Virus record (IMG/VR): IMGVR_UViG_3300006919_000224
Location: 1-32,245 of that record
DNA: 32,245 nucleotides
Strand: one strand, 5' to 3'
From: a virus
The position numbers and the translations under genes are program-made. Of this stretch, positions 24,644 through 30,319 are shown one piece after another. The notes under the pieces are model-generated. The model saw only the letters and a list, made by a program, of their open reading frames with translations, had not been told where the DNA came from and ran no database searches. Position 1 is the first letter of the stretch, and the number at the start of each line of letters is the position of its first letter.

Positions 24644-24987
24644 TTAAATCATTTGATTTTGAAACTAAAGAGCGTATAGGTGATTGTGCACCTACATACT
24701 CTAGAAGTTGGGAGCTTGATCTGACTGATGGAGTGTATACTCTAAGTGTAGATGGATATAGTCCTGAAATTTTAGAACAAAATAATCGTGAGATGTACTA
24801 CTTTATATCTAAAGGTAAAAAAAAGCATATTAATGTCCTCGAGAGTAGAGGTTTTAAACAATGGGTATATGCTCAATGGCAGAGTGGTGATGTGTGGGGC
24901 TATGCTCCTTATCTCTGCAAGTTTAAAAGAGATATTTTAGTGTTTGGTAATGCACAATGGGCTGAAATGGATGGATTTGGCGACTAA
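24637..24987 (+). CDS. unknown 116-aa protein
   Basis: Not recognised. Rich in Trp/Tyr (YSRSWELDLTDGVYTLSVDG, FKQWVYAQWQSGDVWGYAPYLCKF). A two-sheet beta protein is likely. Starts inside the preceding gene (7-nt overlap), so it is translated from the same transcript. Confidence 0.75.
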   Translation: MVIKSFDFETKERIGDCAPTYSRSWELDLTDGVYTLSVDGYSPEILEQNNREMYYFISKGKKKHINVLESRGFKQWVYAQWQSGDVWGYAPYLCKFKRDILVFGNAQWAEMDGFGD

Positions 24988-25001
24988 ATAAGAAATACAG
25001 T

Positions 25002-25316
25002 ATGAGTACAACATGGCATGGAGGTAAAGGTGATAAGCCGAGATACACTAATTATAAGCAGTATACAGATAATTATAATAATATCTTTGGTACTAAAGCA
25101 ATAGCTACTAGTGACATCTGGGGTGCATCTGGTGATGTAGATATTATTGAAAGTGATACTGTTACCTATAAGGTTGAAGGTGATAAAGTTAGAGTATGTG
25201 TTATCATCGAGGCTCCATATAAGTTTGGAGAAGCAAGTGGCAATGCTGGTCACCCTTTATATGTTACTCAAGATGTTTTTGATAAAAAATATAAACCATA
25301 TCTAAAAATTATATAA
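25002..25316 (+). CDS. unknown 104-aa protein with GGKGDKPR start
   Basis: Starts MSTTWHGGKGDKPRYTNYKQYTDNYNNIFG. The W-x-GGKGDK(P/S)R motif near the N-terminus recurs in small proteins of many phages, without known function. The rest is beta-rich (VTYKVEGDKVRVCVIIEAPYKFG). A CTAAATA stretch lies 11 nt before the start, too far to fit the late rule well. Confidence 0.75.
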   Translation: MSTTWHGGKGDKPRYTNYKQYTDNYNNIFGTKAIATSDIWGASGDVDIIESDTVTYKVEGDKVRVCVIIEAPYKFGEASGNAGHPLYVTQDVFDKKYKPYLKII

Positions 25317-25328
25317 TGTAGTCTAATT

Positions 25329-25514
25329 ATGGAAATGATGGCCATAGGATTTGCTTTTGCGCTTATATTAGTTGCAGCATTACCATATATGTTATGGAAG
25401 ATTATATCTATACTTCCTAATTTATTATGGACTTGCTCTAAAGTCGCAACGTTTATAATTGTATTTGGAGCTATTGTTTTTTGTATTGGTAAACTTAGCT
25501 TAATGGAAACTTAA
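25329..25514 (+). CDS. two-helix membrane protein (61 aa)
   Basis: Two hydrophobic segments (about 4-24 and 41-58, AIGFAFALILVAALPYMLWK and ATFIIVFGAIVFCIG) separated by a short amphipathic part with Trp and Cys. Size and topology fit a holin-like or other small inner-membrane peptide, but position among early-type genes gives no support for lysis. Function unknown. Confidence 0.7.
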   Translation: MEMMAIGFAFALILVAALPYMLWKIISILPNLLWTCSKVATFIIVFGAIVFCIGKLSLMET

Positions 25515-25520
25515 TAACAA

Positions 25521-25685
25521 ATGGACAAAAATAAAACAACAAACGTATCATTGGGGCGCGATTATTTCTTAAATGCGTTACCGGATGATACAGATATGGT
25601 ACGCGTTGAGGGTACAGACGTAACAGTAGATAAAACAACACTCGAAGAGCTTGAAGCTCTTGGATTAATTAACCAACCTAAATAA
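25521..25685 (+). CDS. small acidic protein (54 aa), unknown
   Basis: Starts ATG 25521, 6 nt after the previous stop. MDKNKTTNVSLGRDYFLNALPDDTDMVRVEGTDVTVDKTTLEELEALGLI: two short strands with a C-terminal helix. Its stop TAA is followed directly by the ATG of the next gene at 25686. Coding is supported by operon fit. Confidence 0.65.
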   Translation: MDKNKTTNVSLGRDYFLNALPDDTDMVRVEGTDVTVDKTTLEELEALGLINQPK

Positions 25686-25937
25686 ATGTACAAACATATT
25701 AAAGATATGCTCCAAAGTGGGCAAGTAATACACGTCGAGTTTACTAAAAAGAATGGTGAAACACGTGAAATGAACTGCACAACAAATCTGGATCTAATAC
25801 CTGAGAGTGCGCATCCTTCTGAGGATCGAATGACATACGTAAAAGAGGATGTTGTTAGAGCGTATGATATTGATGTTAAAGGATGGCGTTCTTTCAGAGT
25901 AGATTCTGTAAATGTTCTAGAGTCAAAGGAACTCTGA
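25686..25937 (+). CDS. WYL_2 / DUF2693-like SH3-fold protein
   Basis: Small Sm/SH3-like beta-barrel protein of the WYL_2 (DUF2693) type found in T4-like phages. Seen: VIHVEFTKKNGETREMNCTTNLDLIP and, at the end, VVRAYDIDVKGWRSFRVDSVNVLE, the V-x-F-T-K-x-(D/N)-G-x-x-R-x-M-x-C-T and GWRSFRVDSV pattern of the family. Known members have no settled function; a WYL-like ligand or nucleic acid binding role is assumed. The last codons (KEL and stop) are shared with promoter copy 4. Confidence 0.8.
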   Translation: MYKHIKDMLQSGQVIHVEFTKKNGETREMNCTTNLDLIPESAHPSEDRMTYVKEDVVRAYDIDVKGWRSFRVDSVNVLESKEL

Positions 25938-25943
25938 TATAAT
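25926..25943 (+). promoter_or_regulatory. GGAAC-N5-TATAAT promoter, copy 4
   Basis: AAGGAACTCTGATATAAT inside the end of the WYL_2 gene (the codons for KEL and the TGA are part of it), then 5 nt to ATG 25949. Confidence 0.85.
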
Positions 25944-25948
25944 TAGGT

Positions 25949-26209
25949 ATGCAAAAGAAAGAAGAAATTCCAGAAGAGGTTATCAACTATTGCATTGATA
26001 ACAAAGTAAGTATTGTAGAGGGTCTCCAAGCAATTGCTGATAGTAAAATTCAAAGTTTGGAAGAGGATATTGCCACTCTCAAGAAAGATGCTCTAGATGA
26101 TATTTTTACATTAAAGAAAGGTATCACACCAGTAGAGAAAATTAGTAAAGGAGATATGGATGATATTGAGTCATTTCTCGATTTTCTAGATAAAAACGTT
26201 ACAGACTAA
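25949..26209 (+). CDS. unknown 86-aa coiled-coil protein
   Basis: Not recognised. Helical: YCIDNKVSIVEGLQAIADSKIQSLEEDIATLKKDALDDIFTLKK with acidic end DMDDIESFLDFLDKNV. The stop shares a base with the next start (TAATG at 26209). Own promoter upstream. Confidence 0.75.
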   Translation: MQKKEEIPEEVINYCIDNKVSIVEGLQAIADSKIQSLEEDIATLKKDALDDIFTLKKGITPVEKISKGDMDDIESFLDFLDKNVTD

Positions 26210-26433
26210 TGATTAATTTAATTAGAAATTTATTCAAAAAGAAGAGTGAGCTTAAGTTCGCAAAATGTCTTAACAGTCAAACATGGCTAGAAAGACAAGT
26301 TGATGATGCTCTCTACAAGAGAGATATGTTAAATCATTTTACTGGTAATAATTTACCGAATAACGGTAAAGATGCTGGCTTTATTTTAAAGCCATCCGAT
26401 AATTGGTATGATAAATATTATGACAATGAATAA
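26209..26433 (+). CDS. unknown 74-aa protein
   Basis: Not recognised. Basic start MINLIRNLFKKKSELKFAKC, then QTWLERQVDDALYKRDMLNHFTG and an Asn/Asp/Tyr-rich end (NWYDKYYDNE). Overlaps the EF-hand gene. Confidence 0.7.
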   Translation: MINLIRNLFKKKSELKFAKCLNSQTWLERQVDDALYKRDMLNHFTGNNLPNNGKDAGFILKPSDNWYDKYYDNE

Positions 26434-26800
26434 GAAACTGACGGCAATTGCAATTGCTGCACTAACACTCACTGCTAACGCAAGTGACCATCATGATGAG
26501 AAAAAAGGGCCTAAAGCTAAACCTGCTAAGGTTGCCGGTAAGCGTAAGCTTCCACCAGCTATGGCTAAGTTCGATAAGAATAAAGACGGAAAGCTTTGCG
26601 AAGTTGAGCGTAAAGCAGCCCGGGACGCTTTTATGAAGCGATTCGATAAGAATAAGGACGGTAAGCTTGACGAGAAAGAGCGTAAAGCTGCTATGGCTGA
26701 GCGCCGTAAAAATGCCAAAAAACCCAAGGGTAAAGGTAAAGGCAAGCTTCCTAAAGGAGCTAAAGGTAAAGTTAAACCTGATCAAAAGAAAGGTAAGTAA
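26426..26800 (+). CDS. secreted EF-hand protein with Lys/Gly-rich tail
   Basis: Signal peptide (MNKKLTAIAIAALTLTANA) leads to a 104-residue exported protein with two canonical EF-hand loops: D50-N52-D54-G55...E61 and D74-N76-D78-G79...E85, both within FDKNKDGKL. The C-terminus is Lys/Gly-rich (GKGKGKLPKGAKGK). Calcium binding is predicted by family knowledge. I chose ATG 26426 because it yields a conventional signal peptide and an 8-nt overlap; the frame also opens at 26408. EF-hand proteins of this composition are common in Planctomycetota and Verrucomicrobiota, so host-derived acquisition is possible. GC is higher than that of its neighbours. Confidence 0.8.
   Translation: MNKKLTAIAIAALTLTANASDHHDEKKGPKAKPAKVAGKRKLPPAMAKFDKNKDGKLCEVERKAARDAFMKRFDKNKDGKLDEKERKAAMAERRKNAKKPKGKGKGKLPKGAKGKVKPDQKKGK
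26570..26619 (+). repeat. EF-hand coding repeat, unit 1
   Basis: About 50 bp encoding FDKNKDGKLCEVERKA; partner at 26642-26691, offset 72 bp (24 codons). Indicates tandem duplication of one EF-hand. Confidence 0.8.
26642..26691 (+). repeat. EF-hand coding repeat, unit 2
   Basis: Encodes FDKNKDGKLDEKERKA; closely similar at DNA level to unit 1, suggesting recent duplication. Confidence 0.8.
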
Positions 26801-27060
26801 TGAACAACGACCTGAGTACGTCCGAAAACTACTCTTTTTTTAATAAAGTGAAAGGGTTCATTCAAGTACACATTATAGCAAAAGATAGAGGGTTTAAATA
26901 TGAAAAGATAGCTGATACTCCGGAATTTCATGATGAGAGTGCTGCTTTAAAATATTGGGAGGCTAATAAAGAACGACTTATTGATACAAATTTTTATAAT
27001 GATAGTTTAGTTATTATTAGAAAAGAGATCCATAATGTATGTACGAAAAAGTTAAATTAG
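26800..27060 (+). CDS. unknown 86-aa protein
   Basis: Not recognised. FFNKVKGFIQVHIIAKDRGFKYEKIADTPEFHDESAALKYWEANKERLIDTNFYNDSLVIIRKEI is an alpha/beta arrangement. Starts with the last base of the EF-hand stop (TAATG) and overlaps the next ORF by 22 nt. Confidence 0.7.
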   Translation: MNNDLSTSENYSFFNKVKGFIQVHIIAKDRGFKYEKIADTPEFHDESAALKYWEANKERLIDTNFYNDSLVIIRKEIHNVCTKKLN

Positions 27061-27206
27061 ATAAACAGGAAAGAGTTATCTATACTAAAACAGTAGAAGA
27101 CGGATTTATTTGTGAGCATTGGTATGAATATACCGATACTGGTGAGCAAGTTTTGGTAAAAGTATTTGAGGAATCAATACCTACAGATTACACTGAGCAT
27201 ATTTAA
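27039..27206 (+). CDS. small protein (55 aa), unknown
   Basis: ATG 27039 in another frame inside the previous gene's end. MYEKVKLDKQERVIYTKTVEDGFICEHWYEYTDTGEQVLVKVFEESIPTDYTEHI: alternating strands with regular Glu/Lys, a beta-sheet domain. It meets the convergent minus-strand gene with a 4-nt overlap of stops. Moderate support: full-length clean frame filling the only gap. Confidence 0.6.
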   Translation: MYEKVKLDKQERVIYTKTVEDGFICEHWYEYTDTGEQVLVKVFEESIPTDYTEHI

Positions 27207-27688
27207 AATAAATATTTGAGAATAAGCTCTTCTTCCGTAAGGATTTTTTCACCTTCATCTTCTTGAACTGAATCAAAACCCTCTTCATATTCCTCATAAT
27301 AAGAGTAAATATCATCTGCATCTGCTTCGTAACTAAATGAAGATGATCCTTTAGATGTTTGTACAACTTCATATTTATCTTTAATACCTGCAACGATTAA
27401 TTGCTTAAGCAATTTAGGGCCTGTTTCTTTTTCTGAACGAGCTAAAAAATCTTTAACTTGGTTACTAGTAAATTTACCTTTGAGGGTTAAAATAGGATCA
27501 TCATAGAGTCCCCAGACGTGTATAGCTAGATATTGCCTTGTAATATCTGCACAATCCCTTATAACATAGTAAGCCGATTTTTTCTTTACTTCTATACCAG
27601 TATCAGGTTTTTTATGAGCTCTTTCTGCGGGACCGTAAAGCTTAGCTATTTGTTCCTTACTATTATCCAAGATTACATCTTCAAACAT
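27203..27688 (-). CDS. unknown 161-aa late-type protein on minus strand
   Basis: Not recognised. Starts MFEDVILDNSKEQIAKLYG. The middle holds a beta segment YYVIRDCADITRQYLAIHVWGLYDD followed by a helical stretch QVKDFLARSEKETGPKLLKQLI, and the C-terminus is very acidic (DADDIYSYYEEYEEGFDSVQEDEGE). The frame is open to 27709; ATG 27688 is preferred since the octamer ACTAAATA is exactly 5 nt upstream. It is the only minus-strand gene in the small-gene region and carries the late promoter class, so it may be a virion or assembly protein inserted among early genes. Confidence 0.75.
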   Translation of the reverse strand: MFEDVILDNSKEQIAKLYGPAERAHKKPDTGIEVKKKSAYYVIRDCADITRQYLAIHVWGLYDDPILTLKGKFTSNQVKDFLARSEKETGPKLLKQLIVAGIKDKYEVVQTSKGSSSFSYEADADDIYSYYEEYEEGFDSVQEDEGEKILTEEELILKYLF

Positions 27689-27693
27689 ACATA

Positions 27694-27701
27694 TATTTAG
27701 T
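27694..27701 (-). promoter_or_regulatory. late-type promoter octamer ACTAAATA
   Basis: ACTAAATA, then TATGT (5 nt), then ATG 27688. It decides this start over the codon at 27709. Confidence 0.65.
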
Positions 27702-27729
27702 CTCTCCACTAAAATTAGTAGATATCCAT

Positions 27730-27747
27730 AAGGAACCTCGATATAAT
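27730..27747 (+). promoter_or_regulatory. GGAAC-N5-TATAAT promoter, copy 5
   Basis: AAGGAACCTCGATATAAT, then 7 nt to ATG 27755 (a TTG codon lies 4 nt after it). Confidence 0.85.
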
Positions 27748-27754
27748 TAGGTTG

Positions 27755-28207
27755 ATGATATTATTAGAACCGTCTCCTGGCATCAAAAAGCATACGAAGA
27801 TTGACTTTGATCTTCTTAGTCAGCTGCTTACTACATTACTAGAATCTAATCATAAGAGAGATATTAATATTGTAGCGAAAGTTCATAAGAGCCGGATCGC
27901 AGGTACATCTCTATGTACTCACGAAGATGGTTGTAGATTTCTTATTAACTTAGACGTCTCAAATATCAAGAGACGTTACATATTCGGTTCTATTTTGCAT
28001 GAACTTCGCCATTGCATACAGAAGAACCTATTTGGATATTGGCCTGATACTCACGCTATGAAGACTTGGAGAGATTACTGGTATTCAAAAGAAGAAATCG
28101 ATGCTCGTAAGATGGAGAAGCTTACGACACAGATGATTAAAGCATACGACTCGATGATTAACATGAGCATACAGTTTAAGAAGTATAATCTAAATAAGAT
28201 TGGATAA
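27755..28207 (+). CDS. HExxH zinc metalloprotease-like protein
   Basis: Probable zinc metallopeptidase of 150 residues. GSILHELRHCIQ contains H82-E83-L-R-H86, and YSKEEIDARKMEKL about 27 residues later supplies the acidic third ligand (E113/E114 or D116) as in M48/M78-like and minigluzincin-type peptidases. The preceding strand CRFLINLDVS runs next to the active site, as in this fold. Early-type promoter directly upstream, so it is made soon after infection and may process a host regulator; that role is inference. TTG 27752 is an alternative start, but ATG 27755 fits the +1 rule better. Confidence 0.75.
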   Translation: MILLEPSPGIKKHTKIDFDLLSQLLTTLLESNHKRDINIVAKVHKSRIAGTSLCTHEDGCRFLINLDVSNIKRRYIFGSILHELRHCIQKNLFGYWPDTHAMKTWRDYWYSKEEIDARKMEKLTTQMIKAYDSMINMSIQFKKYNLNKIG

Positions 28208-28223
28208 GGAACCTTAGTATAAT
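28206..28223 (+). promoter_or_regulatory. GGAAC-N5-TATAAT promoter, copy 6
   Basis: AAGGAACCTTAGTATAAT, then 6 nt to ATG 28230. It overlaps the stop of the metalloprotease gene by 2 nt. Confidence 0.85.
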
Positions 28224-28229
28224 AAGAGT

Positions 28230-28328
28230 ATGAAACAAGAAGATAGACAGTTTTTCGAAAATGTAGTTTTTGGGTGTGTAATTATCCTCATACTAGTTCT
28301 TGTAACTGTATCAATTTTACCAAAATAA
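28230..28328 (+). CDS. 32-aa single-pass membrane peptide
   Basis: MKQEDRQFFENVVFGC, then a hydrophobic stretch VIILILVLVTVSIL (17-30). One transmembrane helix with a charged N-terminus. It sits exactly where the rule predicts: ATG 6 nt after TATAAT. Function unknown. Coding is supported by promoter placement and a stop followed 4 nt later by the next start. Confidence 0.65.
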   Translation: MKQEDRQFFENVVFGCVIILILVLVTVSILPK

Positions 28329-28332
28329 ACAA

Positions 28333-28512
28333 ATGCCCGAGCCAGCAGAATCAAAAAGCAATAAACACTTCCGTATCTCGTTAATTAAATCATTCTTACG
28401 AATAGGTGGATGTGTTGCAACATTAACTCCATTAGGAACTAACGAATCAATCATAGCTCTAGCTGTATCATTCCTCGCAGCTGAGATCTTAGGAATTTTT
28501 GAGGAACTCTAA
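28333..28512 (+). CDS. small membrane protein (59 aa), unknown
   Basis: MPEPAESKSNKHFRISLIKSFLRIGGCVATL, then SIIALAVSFLAAEILGIFEEL: a soluble 12-residue start and a hydrophobic C-terminal half with one or two helices. The closing G-I-x-E-E-L motif follows a Leu/Ala-rich helix. Small proteins of this composition recur in marine phages. Its last codons (EEL and stop) form the GAGGAAC element of promoter copy 7. Confidence 0.7.
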   Translation: MPEPAESKSNKHFRISLIKSFLRIGGCVATLTPLGTNESIIALAVSFLAAEILGIFEEL

Positions 28513-28518
28513 TATAAT
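28501..28518 (+). promoter_or_regulatory. GGAAC-N5-TATAAT promoter, copy 7
   Basis: GAGGAACTCTAATATAAT, then 6 nt to ATG 28525. GAG-GAA-CTC-TAA codes for EEL and stop of the preceding gene. Confidence 0.85.
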
Positions 28519-28524
28519 AACAAT

Positions 28525-28728
28525 ATGAAGTACGACATTGTATTCAAGACTAAAGAAGCATTTACAGCAGCTAAAACCCTACTCACTCATCATTATGCTT
28601 GTCGATTTAATGACCTTAATGATTATAGAATTGAATTCTATCTAGAGGGTAGACGTGAGACAGCTAAAAAAATGCTACAGGATGTAAATGCTGTTGAAGA
28701 AGTTGACATGGAGTTTGTAACTGCTTAA
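28525..28728 (+). CDS. unknown 67-aa alpha/beta protein
   Basis: Not recognised. MKYDIVFKTKEAFTAAKTLLTHHYACRFNDLNDYRIEFYLEGRRETAKKMLQDVNAVEEVDMEFV is a beta-alpha-beta-beta-alpha-beta order, like a ferredoxin-type mini-fold seen in other small phage proteins. Own promoter. Confidence 0.75.
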   Translation: MKYDIVFKTKEAFTAAKTLLTHHYACRFNDLNDYRIEFYLEGRRETAKKMLQDVNAVEEVDMEFVTA

Positions 28729-28744
28729 GGAACTCCAATATAAT
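28727..28744 (+). promoter_or_regulatory. GGAAC-N5-TATAAT promoter, copy 8
   Basis: AAGGAACTCCAATATAAT, then 6 nt to ATG 28751. The AA of AAGGAAC are the last bases of the preceding stop. Confidence 0.85.
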
Positions 28745-28750
28745 AATAAC

Positions 28751-29161
28751 ATGAACAACACCATTAAGCCTCTAGGTAACGGCGACTTCGAAGTACAGAA
28801 AGATGCTCCCTCTTCGGAGATTTTAGAATCAGGGAAGCCCAAATTCAGTAAAGATGATAAGGCAGCAAAGAAGTTGTTCCAGGATATCCAATTAGCCTAT
28901 GATGCTCTTATTATGTCGAAGGTCGATACTATGAGGCCCGGTGCGGTTGTAACACAAGAGCTCTCTGATAAGCATGAGACTCTCTATACTGAGTATGATG
29001 ATCTAGTTGATATCACTGTGAAGGCTACCGGCGGTTATGCTCCAGCATGGTTTACTGACCCGCAGACATGTGATCTATTTGAGATAGCTGGTATTGATTG
29101 TAAAGGTATGACCTACAATGAAATGTGTGAGCTAGAAGGTTCGATGGCGTTTGGAGATTAA
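28751..29161 (+). CDS. unknown 136-aa protein, paralogue of 30498-30806
   Basis: Not recognised. The C-terminal part APAWFTDPQTCDLFEIAGIDCKGMTYNEMCELE is like APASETDPIAWDLFCELGG...GLNYLEMVKF in the gene at 30498, pointing to gene duplication. The middle is helical (AKKLFQDIQLAYDALIMSK) with LSDKHETLYTEYDDLVD. Own promoter of the GGAAC class. Confidence 0.75.
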   Translation: MNNTIKPLGNGDFEVQKDAPSSEILESGKPKFSKDDKAAKKLFQDIQLAYDALIMSKVDTMRPGAVVTQELSDKHETLYTEYDDLVDITVKATGGYAPAWFTDPQTCDLFEIAGIDCKGMTYNEMCELEGSMAFGD

Positions 29162-29167
29162 ATTAAT

Positions 29168-29236
29168 ATGAAACTAAATATACTACTACCACTAATAATT
29201 ATCACTATTGTGTTGATCTTAACTGGATGCACATGA
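29168..29236 (+). CDS. 22-aa lipoprotein-like peptide
   Basis: MKLNILLPLIIITIVLILTGCT: basic start, hydrophobic core and a lipobox L-T-G-C at 18-21, with only one residue after the Cys. This resembles the smallest known lipoprotein leader peptides (colicin-lysis type). It starts 6 nt after the previous stop. The lack of any mature part is odd. Moderate coding support: signal and position only. Confidence 0.5.
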   Translation: MKLNILLPLIIITIVLILTGCT

Positions 29237-29263
29237 AGTACATGCTAGACTCCCAGTTGGGAT

Positions 29264-29281
29264 AAGGAACTCCGATATAAT
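29264..29281 (+). promoter_or_regulatory. GGAAC-N5-TATAAT promoter, copy 9
   Basis: AAGGAACTCCGATATAAT, then 6 nt to ATG 29288. Matches the consensus exactly. Confidence 0.85.
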
Positions 29282-29287
29282 TAAAGT

Positions 29288-29473
29288 ATGAAAAGAGACA
29301 AGTACTTAGTAATCGTAAGTTTTAAAGGACGTGTTGAGCGTATTGTTGTAGAAGCTACTTCTAGACCAGATGCTGAAAATGTTGTTTATGAGAAGAAGAA
29401 GCATTTGTTTGATCATGATGTTATTCACGGTACAAACACCATTAATATTATGTCTTCGCGTAGAATGTCTTGA
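29288..29473 (+). CDS. unknown 61-aa protein
   Basis: Not recognised. MKRDKYLVIVSFKGRVERIVVEATSRPDAENVVYEKKKHLFDH is a beta-hairpin followed by an alpha helix; basic overall. Own promoter. Confidence 0.75.
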   Translation: MKRDKYLVIVSFKGRVERIVVEATSRPDAENVVYEKKKHLFDHDVIHGTNTINIMSSRRMS

Positions 29474-29479
29474 TAATTT

Positions 29480-29497
29480 AAGGAACTTAACTATAAT
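29480..29497 (+). promoter_or_regulatory. GGAAC-N5-TATAAT promoter, copy 10
   Basis: AAGGAACTTAACTATAAT, then 6 nt to ATG 29504. It also supplies the most likely transcript for the tmRNA-like RNA at 29609. Confidence 0.85.
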
Positions 29498-29503
29498 ATG
29501 ATT

Positions 29504-29599
29504 ATGAACATTGAAAAAATAAAGGATAAATTGATTGTATTATGGATTATGTCAGTATCTATCTACATAGGGTTAGATTTACTACAGAAATTTGGTTAA
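29504..29599 (+). CDS. 31-aa membrane peptide upstream of tmRNA-like RNA
   Basis: MNIEKIKDKLIVLWIMSVSIYIGLDLLQKFG: one short hydrophobic segment (10-27). ATG at the exact +1 position of promoter copy 10. It ends 9 nt before the tmRNA-like domain, so both are read on one RNA. Confidence 0.6.
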   Translation: MNIEKIKDKLIVLWIMSVSIYIGLDLLQKFG

Positions 29600-29608
29600 A
29601 ATAACAAA

Positions 29609-29673
29609 GGGGGTGACGTTGGTTTCGACGTAATAAAAAATTACGGATGAGGGTTCAAATCCCTCCACCTCCA
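29609..29673 (+). ncRNA. tmRNA tRNA-like domain without a tag message (65 nt)
   Basis: Folds as the complete tRNA-like domain of tmRNA. Acceptor stem of 7 bp: GGGGGTG (29609-29615) with CACCTCC (29666-29672), third pair G-U, then A at 29673. D-region ACGTTGGTTTCGA has no D stem and matches the tmRNA 5' signature TGGNTTCGACG. T arm GAGGG-TTCAAAT-CCCTC (29649-29665). In tmRNA the P2 helix leads into the message and pseudoknots; here CGTAAT (29629-29634) pairs with ATTACG (29640-29645) around five A residues, so message and pseudoknots are absent. G3-U70 plus A73 are the alanine identity marks, so charging by AlaRS is expected. CCA is not encoded. Function unknown. Confidence 0.8.
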
Positions 29674-29675
29674 TT

Positions 29676-29683
29676 AATAAATA
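29676..29683 (+). promoter_or_regulatory. late-type promoter octamer AATAAATA
   Basis: AATAAATA, then CTAAT (5 nt), then ATG 29689. It begins 2 nt after the discriminator base of the tmRNA-like RNA. Confidence 0.65.
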
Positions 29684-29688
29684 CTAAT

Positions 29689-29841
29689 ATGGCATTTGAA
29701 CATTTACATCTAGATGATTTAGGTAGAATCATTTATAAATTCGCTAGATCGGTTGGATATACCGAAGAATGGTGGTTTTCATACGATAGCCTAAGTAACA
29801 AGACAATCGATAAGTATATTAAAGAGAGAAAGCCATTCTAA
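29689..29841 (+). CDS. small protein (50 aa), late-type, unknown
   Basis: MAFEHLHLDDLGRIIYKFARSVGYTEEWWFSYDSLSNKTIDKYIKERKPF: helical, with a WWF aromatic patch. The open frame runs back to 29647, but that part is the T arm of the RNA. The octamer sets the start at 29689. The stop TAA is immediately followed by the GTG of the next gene. Confidence 0.75.
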   Translation: MAFEHLHLDDLGRIIYKFARSVGYTEEWWFSYDSLSNKTIDKYIKERKPF

Positions 29842-30012
29842 GTGAAGAAGTTATTAAAAGCTTTTAAAAATAAAAAGAATCGTAAAATAAATTATGATCA
29901 AGAGCTGGACAATTTTAGACAAATGGTAATAGATCTACACCTTAAAATAACTAGATTAGAGAAAGAAAATCGTCGTTTGAAACGAGTTATTAAAAATCTT
30001 TCTGAAACCTAA
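29842..30012 (+). CDS. 56-aa basic coiled-coil protein, GTG start
   Basis: Starts GTG 29842, directly after the preceding stop. MKKLLKAFKNKKNRKINYD, then QELDNFRQMVIDLHLKITRLEKENRRLKRVIKNLSET, a leucine-zipper-like heptad helix (L-x6-L with basic residues). A DNA- or membrane-associated homodimer is possible. Not recognised. The stop codon overlaps promoter copy 11. Confidence 0.65.
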   Translation: MKKLLKAFKNKKNRKINYDQELDNFRQMVIDLHLKITRLEKENRRLKRVIKNLSET

Positions 30013-30028
30013 GGAACTTTATTATAAT
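30011..30028 (+). promoter_or_regulatory. GGAAC-N5-TATAAT promoter, copy 11
   Basis: AAGGAACTTTATTATAAT, then 6 nt to ATG 30035. The AA overlap the TAA stop of the coiled-coil gene. Confidence 0.85.
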
Positions 30029-30034
30029 AAGAGT

Positions 30035-30319
30035 ATGAAAAAAGATATTTACAGAGTTCAAAAAAGCCCTAGTTATTCTCTGTATACGAAGAATGGTTCT
30101 AATCATAGAATGCACGGTCCTGCGTTAACTATCGGTAAGGATGATTACTTTTATATTGACGGTAAGAGGTTGACTCTCTCTGGCTATGAAGACTATGTTA
30201 GGTCCTACCTCATTCACAAAGAAGATTATAGGTTGGAAGAGGAATATTTTAATGAGGCGGAGAAATCTTCAGATGGTATTTTTATTCACAACCAAAAATT
30301 AGCTGAAAATGCAGGGTGA
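30035..30319 (+). CDS. unknown 94-aa HRMHGPA-type phage protein
   Basis: NHRMHGPALTIGKDDYFYIDGKRLTLSGYEDYV (about 23-55) has the N-R-x-x-G-P-A ... Y-Y-I-(D/N)-G-K pattern seen repeatedly in small phage proteins, related to MORN-like hairpins. The C-terminus is helical and acidic (RLEEEYFNEAEKSSD). Function unknown. Its end overlaps the next gene by 11 nt. Confidence 0.75.
   Translation: MKKDIYRVQKSPSYSLYTKNGSNHRMHGPALTIGKDDYFYIDGKRLTLSGYEDYVRSYLIHKEDYRLEEEYFNEAEKSSDGIFIHNQKLAENAG

Noticed and set aside
25329-25514. Holin call for the two-helix membrane protein
   Set aside because: Topology fits, but no endolysin or spanin is adjacent and the neighbours are early-type genes.
29647-29688. N-terminal extension MRVQIPPPPL of the 29689 gene
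   Set aside because: It is the translation of the T arm and acceptor strand of the tmRNA-like RNA; the late octamer puts the start at 29689.
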